Part shown: positions 56,064-64,000 of the stretch, one piece after another
How positions within the stretch are numbered: position 1 is the stretch's first letter
Layout of the letters: each line of letters starts with the position of its first letter
DNA from: Pyrus communis
Taxonomy: Eukaryota; Streptophyta; Magnoliopsida; Rosales; Rosaceae
DNA: 64,000 nt
NCBI RefSeq assembly: GCF_963583255.1
Contig: NC_084814.1
Location: 18,267,164 to 18,331,163 of the forward strand
Direction: 5' to 3'
The notes under the pieces: model-generated
The model's input: the letters and a program-made list of their open reading frames with translations, nothing else
Told to the model about the DNA's origin: nothing
Databases searched by the model: none
Made by a program: the position numbers and the translations under genes

Positions 56064-56239
56064 GGAATTGGATCTTCTCCTGACCAACACACAAAAGCCA
56101 TTGGATGAAAATCCAACGGCTACAATTATTATAACTTTTAGAGTGCTCTCTATTTGTAGTCGTTGGATCAAAATTCAACAACCCTTATGTATTGGTCAGA
56201 AGGCTTTTGAGCCCAAATTCAGGAGAGGATCCAATTCTG
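56064..56239. mobile_element. Hairpin MITE family H, copy 4
   Basis: Flanked by TATAATTT (56056-56063 and 56240-56247; the ninth base differs). The ends are GGAATTGGATCTTCTCC against GAATTGGATCCTCTCC. It has inner CATTGGATGAAAATCCAACGG arms and an AATTATTATAAC core. Confidence 0.75.
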
Positions 56240-56420
56240 TATAATTTAATAACACCAGTTGGCTGATCCATTTTATATCCCTGGACAAAGGATAGGCCGG
56301 TTTTATTAAAAAATAATAATAATAGGTAGGCCGGTAGGAAAGTACACAAACTAATAAGAGAAATTAGTTTTTTAACAAAAAAAATAATTGAAATGATTTT
56401 GTAAACAAAAAATAATAGAA

Positions 56421-56563
56421 AGTGGTGTTCTATTCACTCTTTTTTTTCTCGCACAATTTTTTAATTTTTCGTCGTCAAATCAAATGAATTAAAAAAAAAT
56501 GAAATGATAAAATTTTAATAATGAGTATGTGAGAAATAAAAAAAATGTGTAGATAGTACATTC
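56421..56563. mobile_element. MITE with GGTGGTGC-type TIRs, diverged copy 2
   Basis: GTGGTGTTCTATTCACTC with TTTTTTTCTCGCACA at the left mirrors AATGTACTATCTACACA with TATTTCTCACATAC from the right. It resembles the element at 31513-31664 in block order but is much more diverged. Confidence 0.45.
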
Positions 56564-59500
56564 CTAATGGAAATAATAAAAAAATTGGGCGTCTGGGATT
56601 CTGCCACTTGGAGGGTTCAGGATGATGCTACGAGTGACCAAGGGTCCAGATTACAATGACCAAATTCATGATCAACAGAGGGCCCCGCTTGTAAGTTTTG
56701 TGGTCGGACCCACACTGAACCATCAAGTCTTTTGTTGGGACACACTGATGAGAGATTCTGAGACAACCACCGACTCGCTTTAGGCTTTAAGCTAGGTGGT
56801 TGTTCCAAGAATATCAGACTGGGTAGATTTTGATCCATCCCCTTTCAATTTTTTTTTTTTTTACTTTTAATCTTTTTATTCATGTAGAGTAGCATGGACT
56901 TGTAAATAAGTAACATAATGCATGGTTTTAATTAAGTAGGGTAACACGATTTTGTAAGTTTGTAATTGAAAAGTTATCAAAGTGATTTTGATTTTGTGAT
57001 TGTGAAGAAGTCAGGTTAGTAAAGTGTATTAGTATATGAATAATCGTTTGGAGTATGGAGATGCATTAAACGCGTCATAAGCCATTTAGATCATTATGAC
57101 ACACCAATCACTATAAGCGAGTAGCAAATCAAACTCTTGACTATATACATGTGAAAATAGAGGACTCTGTCGATTCTGGACCATGAACATGTTTGTGAAA
57201 TATGTTATGTGAAATTAAACTGATCCAACAAGTAATTATAAAATTTACTTCATGCGTAACTCATAACTTATAAGAGTCAAATCATGAGCTTGAACATTCA
57301 GATTTCAAACCAATACAAATGTAGCCGAGTTTATCTTATGTGTAAGAAAATGTATAAGCGATTACATGTATTCAGAGTCCATTGTAAAATTACGATTGTG
57401 CTAGAGACACTTAACCAAATCCAAAATTTAAGCAAAACATAGGTAGCTAATTTTGAGAAGAAAAAAATGTGAGTAATTGGCCAAAAAAATTGCTTTGAAA
57501 ATATGATTCTTGTGATTAATCATGATAGTAGGGAAAGTGTAGATTTAAAAAGGATAAAAAGGAGAGATCTTGTGAGACAAGAAAGCACCAAAGTTTGGTG
57601 CGTGTGGTGGGAATTTGGTTGATGTTCATAGCCCAAAACTAAAGCCATTGATTCCGAACCCACTATCATCACTACTCCTTTTCTTTGGGAAGATTTTACA
57701 TGTTAGGTTTCTTGGCGAAAATCTTCTTTTGACTTTTTTTTAGAACCGATAGATTCTTCCTTATCTTCATTTTTCATTAACATATGCCCCACACTTTGTG
57801 CGTGAAAATAATTTTGATTTTGATTTTAAAATGAGAACGAGAAAGGAAGAAAAAAGGAATGTGGATTAGAGAGAGAAGTTTTCTTTTTATATTTTATTGT
57901 TCAAAATTAGAGGGTGTTATGATCACCCTTGAGTGAGGCTTTGAATAAAAAGGTAAAATATAGTTTGTGTGAATTTACTTTATTGCCCATGATTTTGTTT
58001 TGTGGTTGAAGATAAAATTGTCTTTTTACCCTCTTTTGGTTGGCAAAGAGGGTTTTAATGTAGTTTAGATTATATGGAATCGATTTTTATAAAGGAAGAC
58101 GATAAACACGCTCTTTTTAACGTTTTACATATTTTTGTTTGATGTTGTTCATTGTTTTTGTTTGATTTATTCTATCCAATAGTCATAAATCAAAAGAAGT
58201 TTGTGAAAAGTTAAAACGGTGTGCGGAATCATATCTCTGTATTAATAACAAGTATGATACCTAATATTATTGCTTTATGTGTGGTTTAGTGCAACCCCAC
58301 TTCTACAAGTAAGACAAACGAACGTATAGAACTAATTTTGGCAAAAAAAAAAAAAAAAAAAAAAACATAATAGAACTAAATTAAGGCTTATTTTTAGTTA
58401 CGCTCCTAAACTCGATTTTGATCTCATTTTGCCTACTGTAACTCAAAAGTCACCATTTTAATCTCTTTACTTTGACTTGTGAGCTCTCTCTCTTAACAAC
58501 GTTTATAGATTACAAAAGAACTTGTTAGTGCTTTCAGTAGAAGCATCTAGCTTCTTCAATAAATCCTTCTCGATAGTTTAAAAAAAAAAAAAAAAAAAAA
58601 AAGCTCTTCAATAATCGTGCTTCTATCAAAATCGCTTTCAAGCATAAGTGCTTTTTGCGCATGCATTTTCAAGCGGGAACCGAAGGTACGCAGGATAAAT
58701 TGAGAGGATTTAAAAAACAACCCAAGTCCAAGGGCACTTGGACCCAGTGTAGGTCCATTAACAACAAAAACCCAAATGCTTTATTGGGTCCATGCAAATA
58801 ACAAGACAACCCAAAACCCATATTTTAACTTGATCCGCAACCTTCGGTGCTCTCTCACCCGCAGAAATTCAGAATCCCTCTTCTCCGCCACCACCACATT
58901 TTCGCTCCGCCGTCTCAGTTTCCCGCGAAGCCACCGCCCAGGAGCAGCCCCAAGTTTACCACTTCAACGTCCGAACTTCTCTTAGGTAATTTCACGCTCA
59001 CGCTCACTATCATCTTTAATTTCTGTTTTTATATTTACAATTTGATTTTCTGAATCCAATTTTACATTTTGTTGCCGATTTAAGGGTTATTTTTTTTTTT
59101 TTTTTGGGTGGTTTTTGTGATTTGATTCAGATTAAGATTATATTAAGATAAGAAGAATAATAATTACTCAGCGACCATGGCTACTGACTGGGGTTGAGAG
59201 GGGGACTTTGTCTTCCGTGTTTAAATAGTTGGGAAGCGAATTTAAGTTTCAAAATTTTGAATTATTGATATGAATAATATTTGACGTTGCTTGAATGGAA
59301 AGAATGTTAAAGATCAACTCTGGACCTTGATTTTAATTAATCCTCACTTTGGTTTTATTTCCTGAGCTGTTTCGATAATTAATATGTCCAATTTTATACA
59401 TATTTATATCATTTTTTGTAAAACAGTTTTCTTGGCACTTGAAAACATAGCGAAATCTCAAAATTCTGGGAATGGATATCCACCCTTTTGGCTAAGTTAG

Positions 59501-59603
59501 CTAAAACCTTGGTTATATGTTTTGAATTACATTTGGTGGATTGAATCCGGAATCATTTCCTTCGTTTGGATTGGGACTAGGTTTTGCAAGAAGCAGAAGA
59601 AGT

Positions 59604-60669
59604 ATGGCTTTGACAAACTTCATACTCACAGTTGCTGGTGTAGGCGCGGTGGTTCTTATGCTGAGGAGCGATGTCAGGCAATCAGCTTCCATCTTCAAGC
59701 GCAATGTCAAACACATCCGCACCTGGCTTGAGGAAGAATCCCCCAAGTAATCCTCTTCTCATTCTTTTTTTCGTTTTGTTTTTCTGTAAAATATGTTCAC
59801 TATGAAATTGTTTGTAAGTGTGCAAGTTGGTACTCAATTTAGTCAAAATTTAATTTGGCAGTTCATTTGAATTCTATATGTTTCTTGAAAATGGTTCAGC
59901 TTAACCGTGTGTCACTCTTAACATGGATACGTGTTAGCGTTCAGCAGATTGCAGCATCTGATATGCTTTATATTTAGATTTTGGATGAAGATTTATGATG
60001 TTATCATGAACCGTTTTCGTTTGTTTTGTCTTGATGTTGGAAAAGAGGAAGGTTTAGTAAGTTAGCAAGCAATGGTGTGAAAATTGATCTCCTGTGTGAG
60101 AGATGTTAGTTTGGTGGGGGTTTGACGGGTTTGATTTTTGAAGCCTTAGATGTACTGTATTACCTAAATGACTAGGCATCTTTAAAATGATACTATCTCC
60201 ATTGCCTTTTCTCTTTTATCTTAGCCTTTCAGTATTACCATTACCCTAGTCTCGATCTTTTGGTTGGAGTAGGGCATTAATTTCTGTAATTTGGAATCAG
60301 CCCTCAAATAGAAGGGCAGATCATAAAAGACTTTCATTTATAGTATTACTTGGTTCTATTCTTTGTGTCAAGATAAACCAAGAATGATTTGTTATCAAAC
60401 ACTGGTGCAGTGTACAAATCATTGTCCAGCCAAACCTGGACAGTGGACATTGATGATTGCGTAGGGATATTTTTTAAGTGTGATCTTGAGGACTCGATGA
60501 ATTGTGATATGCCGTTTTATGTTTATTATCATGGAAATAATGTACTCTGCTTTCGTATATTTTTGTTAGTGGTCTTGCATCTTAATACGACTTCATGGAT
60601 TCTCTCAGAATCACCAAGGAACTGGAATCAAAGGTTCCACCAAAGGATATTCCCAAGGACAAGCACTAG
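59604..60669 (+). CDS. Conserved plant microprotein with one membrane segment, unknown function
   Basis: Two exons, 59604-59746 and 60609-60669, joining as AA plus A to restore Lys, giving 67 residues. Protein start MALTNFILTVAGVGAVVLML: one N-terminal hydrophobic segment (about 4-20). An amphipathic, basic stretch follows (RSDVRQSASIFKRNVKHI), then an acidic-to-basic tail (WLEEESPKITKELESKVPPK) ending KDKH. If unspliced, it would stop right after SPK; the in-phase second exon with a TCTCTCAG acceptor is more likely. A 5' UTR exon probably ends at 58985 (TTAG then GTAATTTC) with an intron to about 59590. Small size, single anchor and basic C-terminal side suggest an organelle or endomembrane tail protein, but I cannot assign a role. 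It resembles an uncharacterised protein conserved in plants. Confidence 0.75.
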
Positions 60670-62378
60670 TGTTGATACCGGCTTCTTGTGTTGTTCGCAA
60701 CAATTGACTACTCGGTTCTCTCTCTCTTCTAAGGAAAAGTTTATTATGTGATGGCGTTTCCTTAGGAATAAATCTTGACCTTGATTTTCTGTTCATAAAA
60801 TGTCTTATCTTGTTTATCGTAATTGATTTTTGGTCTTTAGATACACATAAGTAACTATTGACTGTGGAGAAAGCTATAGTTTGTTAATCGGAGGTTTCAT
60901 GTTCGTATCGGTGTATTTTTGTAGCTAGTAACACTCAAAGATGCCGCAGTTGTGACTTGACCAAGATATTCAGGTACGGAATATCCACTGCATAAGATCA
61001 TCGAACCTTGTCAAGTTTTGTGTGGTTCTACTCCAAACTTTTACCTAAATTTCAGCACTGAATGCTACGCTTGGCAAAATTTCACCTATTTTTGCATTTC
61101 TGGTCAAAATTCATTCAAACAAATTGACACCTAAAAGTTTTCTCAACTTCCAGTCACCAACAGGAGAAATTCTTCCATCCGAAACCTGGAGGTGGTAGTC
61201 CAAGGTGCGACGGACACATGGTCCAGATGCCCGACCTAAGACTTTCTCCACCAGCAGATATTACCAAAATGAGAAAAGTACAATAGGTAGATAGGTAGAT
61301 TCAGAAGTGGCCAGTAATTGGTAAAGTGTGTTATATGAGAACACGAGTACGATTTTGGCAGCGTAAGTTTGGCAAGAAAACATGCCCCCGTTGGTTATAG
61401 ATGGTATATGAGTGGCCTGATGCTGTGCATATAAAAATAATTTTTTACATAACTATAATTCGAGACGATACTATATTTAGCTTTTTTCGGTTGGAGATAA
61501 TATGAAATAACTCCTAAATTTTGTTCGGATCAGCCGCAGGCAAGCAGATATGTTGTTGACCTACGTGCACGAAACCCATTGACGCCTAGCACTCGAAACA
61601 TCATTTGAGATGTATTCGAGCCGTGAGGTTTAGACTTTGGTATCCTATAGATCAACTTTTAGATGTAGTCAAGTATAATCATCCAACACGCCAAACCATG
61701 TGAAACCGTGGCAAAGTCTTTACCTTCCCTTTTTAGAAACACTAAATTAATGGTAACCGGTAGCAAAAACTAACTTTTCTTTACCTAAGTTGTAAGCAAT
61801 TAACCCTTCTATTATTTACCAAATTATTTGGACACTTAAAACTGATAAGCTAGCTAGCACTCTCTCTACTACAAGTGAATATATTGATATCGGTGGAAAT
61901 ATCGATATGCAAAATTGTTGAAATATTGATATCGGTTGTTTTCGATAGAAAAGATGACAATTTGCTAAAAAATGTGGAAATTTAAAATAAAACTTTAGGA
62001 AATGTCATATGGTAATTTGTTAACAGTTAACCGATATGTCAGAAATATCGAAGAAATTTGTCAATTTTAATTGAAATTAAGAGTTTCTCCGAAGGGTGGG
62101 TGAATACAGTGTCATCAACGTGTCTCCGACCCTTAAAGTCCATTATCACCTTAAGCACGTAATCACCGTGCCGACCAATGACACAAGCGCAATGTCCATT
62201 TGGTGAACAACCCACCTCCCTCTCCGAACCCTAATTCTGTTCAACTTCCATCCAACAACTTTGAAGCCCTCTCCCATCTATTAATTCAACCCAACAAACT
62301 AAAAGCTCCAAACCTTCAAACCCTCCTTCCAAACACTCTGAAAAATATCAAAGATTTACTCGCGACTCTCCTCCAACG
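60670..62378. other. Intergenic region
   Basis: AT-rich spacer. At about 61878-62060 there is a cluster of GATATCGGT / ATATCGATATG motifs that looks like a fragment of a repeat. No gene is seen. The frame opening at 62200 is the 5' UTR side of the DUF538 gene in another frame. Confidence 0.55.
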
Positions 62379-62852
62379 ATGGCTAGTGGCAAGCAAATTG
62401 TTGGTGAAGACAAGCAGCGTGCCGGGGCGGAGATCGTGTACGGCCCCGAAGATTGCTACCGGCAGTCCATAGACCTACTGGAAGAGCTAGGGTTTCCCAA
62501 AGGCGTCCTCCCCTTGCAGGACCTCGTGGAGTGCGGGAGGGTCAGAGAAACTGGGTTCGTGTGGATGAAGCAGAAGCAACCCTACGAGCACTTCTTTGAG
62601 GGGTCCAACACGCGTGTCAGCTACGCAACTGAGGTGACTGGGTACGTGGAGAAGTGCAGGATGAAGAAGATGACGGGGATCAAGAGCAAGCAGGTTTTTC
62701 TTTGGGTCCCGATATCTGAGATGAGCGTTGAGGATCCGGCGGGGAAGAAGATCGTTTTCAAGACTCCGATGGGGATCGGGAAGTCTTTTCCGGTGACTGC
62801 GTTCATGACGGAGGAGGAGAAGCAAAAGTATTTGGAGAAGGTTAGCGAATGA
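62379..62852 (+). CDS. DUF538 family protein
   Basis: A single exon of 157 residues, within the normal size of short DUF538 proteins. It starts MASGKQIVGEDKQRAGAEIV with no signal peptide, unlike many secreted family members. Family motifs are YGPEDCYRQSIDLLEELGFPKGVLPLQDL (about 21-49), then VECGRVRETGFVWMKQKQPYEH and the FEGSNTRVSYATEVTGYVE beta region, ending with VFLWVPISEMSV and GIGKSFPVTAF. DUF538 forms a small beta-barrel related to lipid-binding BPI-like folds. It is linked by reports to stress and chlorophyll-related roles, none firmly established. The purine at -3 and G at +4 of the ATG favour this start. AT-rich DNA follows the stop. Confidence 0.93.
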   Translation: MASGKQIVGEDKQRAGAEIVYGPEDCYRQSIDLLEELGFPKGVLPLQDLVECGRVRETGFVWMKQKQPYEHFFEGSNTRVSYATEVTGYVEKCRMKKMTGIKSKQVFLWVPISEMSVEDPAGKKIVFKTPMGIGKSFPVTAFMTEEEKQKYLEKVSE

Positions 62853-63139
62853 AATTAAGGAAAATAATTGAGGTTTTTCAGATGAATTTGTGGGGGTCAG
62901 TTAATTATATGATTAAACAACTATTTATGGGGTACTTTTGTTTTTAATTTTTTATTATGTTATGTTATGTTTTTAATTTTATTTAATAAAAAAAAGGACA
63001 ATCGGTGACAAGTCACGTCCACCAACACATGAAGATTTATAAAAAATTAACAGAACATTAAAATTAAAATTTCATTTTACAAAATTAACTACAATACATA
63101 CATGTATTTAATAAAATTGTCATATAATTATTATATTGT

Positions 63140-63403
63140 TGTAGGCATAATTTACTGAACAATTATGGATGCCATATAAAGAGAGAGGGTGCGGTAATAG
63201 TAGAGAGAAAGAGAGATGTGTAATTGTGAGGTGTGTTTGATTCACCCCAGTGTGCCTTTATTTATAGTAGTAGAAATGGTAAAACCTTTCTCTTTAGGAT
63301 TACAACATTTAATAGGTAATCTAATTCTAATAGGAATATATAATACTTTCCCAGATTCCCTAGGATTTACAATCACATTCCTATTCTAAATATGACTGCA
63401 ACA
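63140..63403 (-). mobile_element. 3' LTR of a Ty1/copia retrotransposon
   Basis: On the minus strand the LTR starts TGTTGCAGTCATATTTAG right after a purine-rich tract (AAGAGGGAG) and ends ..ATGCCTACA, about 264 bp. It has a TATA region (CTATAAATAAAGGC) near 63260. The base order TG..CA with the tract on its internal side fixes this as the 3' LTR of an element that runs off the right edge. ACAAT follows it as the likely 5-bp target repeat. Confidence 0.75.
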
Positions 63404-64000
63404 CTCCCTCTTGAGTGTGTAAATACTCAACAAACCATCACATCAGATTCTTCAGCAGATAAGGTAAAATAGTTGATGAAGTCATCGGCACAACGGGTGA
63501 TCGCGAGTCTCAAATTTACTTTGAAGTATGCATTTGTAAAAACTCACAAAAACATTGCTATGGTAAAACCCAAGGAATGGGAAAAACTCATAGACTAAGG
63601 AGAAAAGTAAGAAAAATATGTATAATGTCTAAAACGCTCGTCAAACTGGACAAAGGTACTAAACTCAACGGAGTATGATCATCCCGGGATGGGTGCCTCA
63701 TTAAAACCTACTTAGGTAGTAAAAGCCCAGTGAGAAAAATGCTCCTAATCGTAGGGACAAAGAGTACATTAAGATCATGTGAGTATGTTTCAAGATACTT
63801 CCCCTGAGTTAGACATAACTTCTAAATAAGAGAACTACAAGCGATTCAACTCAGATAATTTACGCATACCGATTCCTTGGACGAGCTTCTGAAGTGTAGA
63901 CTTGGGCAATGACTTGGTGAAGAGATTGGCCAAGTTGTCTTGTGAACAGATTGCATGACTTCAATCTCCTGATGCTTTGCTGATGTAGATGTAAGTGCAA
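63404..64000 (-). pseudogene. End of Ty1/copia polyprotein (RNase H) and 3' untranslated part, partial
   Basis: Near 63820-63960 the minus strand reads DNLANLFTKSLPKSTLQKLV then GIGMRKLSEL and a stop, the usual C-terminus of a Copia pol protein. The rest of pol is beyond the window. A TGA lies in frame about nine codons before DNLANLF (near 63960), so this copy looks decayed, although an upstream shift cannot be judged. Between the stop and the purine tract lies about 430 bp of non-coding element sequence. Confidence 0.7.

Larger units (their letters stand above)
53440..59603. other. Intergenic region upstream of TBC gene to microprotein gene
   Basis: About 6 kb, AT-rich. CT-rich tracts at 53560-53600 and 53740-53800 are probably the TBC gene 5' UTR/promoter. 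A PIF/Harbinger-like element with a nested MITE, a family H MITE and a GGTGGTGC-type MITE are seen, plus A-runs near 58345 and 58580. The open frames at 54672-54890, 55346-55621 and 56617-56838 have no domain. Confidence 0.6.

Noticed and set aside
62487..62825. Minus-strand frame of 112 codons
   Set aside because: Antisense shadow of the DUF538 gene.

Overview
This window is nuclear DNA from a flowering plant, a eudicot. Every larger gene has many GT..AG introns, the spaces between genes are AT-rich, and the proteins are typical of land plants (a YSL transporter, a DUF538 protein, plastid-targeted proteins). The dense small transposons look like those I remember from Rosaceae of the apple/pear group, but I could not check that by search. 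I worked out exon borders by hand from reading frame, GT/AG sites and phase. Each multi-exon model given as complete keeps one frame from ATG to stop; the kinase model does not.

Layout. 1-1490 (-): 5' part of a molybdate-anion transporter (MFSD5-like) gene that runs off the left edge. 4003-5082 (-): intronless plastid HpcH/HpaI-type aldolase. 5780-8145 (-): MYG1-type hydrolase, 7 exons. 9031-10385 (+): plastid coiled-coil membrane protein. 10762-12265 (-): five-exon, probably plastid, membrane protein of unknown function. 12.6-16.7 kb: a nest of transposons. 18720-25197 (-): STE20/OSR1-like kinase of about 20 exons, with an assembly gap (200 N) and two indels beside the gap. 29453-30220 (-): single-exon protein with a C-terminal membrane anchor. 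30.2-38.8 kb: repeats. 38783-41950 (+): YSL1/3-like metal-nicotianamine transporter, 6 exons. 42532-48002 (-): 14-exon TPR protein. 49659-53439 (-): TBC RabGAP with two possible first exons. 53.5-59.6 kb: intergenic, with nested DNA elements. 59604-60669 (+): two-exon microprotein of 67 residues. 62379-62852 (+): DUF538 protein. 63140-64000 (-): 3' LTR and end of a Ty1/copia retrotransposon.

The genes do not form an operon or an obvious pathway cluster; they are ordinary neighbours on a plant chromosome. From memory, the kinase, the membrane-anchored protein and the YSL gene match the order of Arabidopsis At4g24100-At4g24120, and the aldolase and kinase also lie close together at At4g10730-At4g10750.

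The most informative layer is the transposons. Several families can be delimited to the base by target-site duplications (TSDs): hairpin Mutator-like MITEs with 9-bp TSDs, tRNA-derived SINEs with 10-17-bp TSDs, PIF/Harbinger-like elements with TTA/TAA TSDs, a hAT-like element with an 8-bp TSD that itself holds a SINE, and a probable solo LTR. I found no tRNA or rRNA gene, no CRISPR array and no bacterial-type system.
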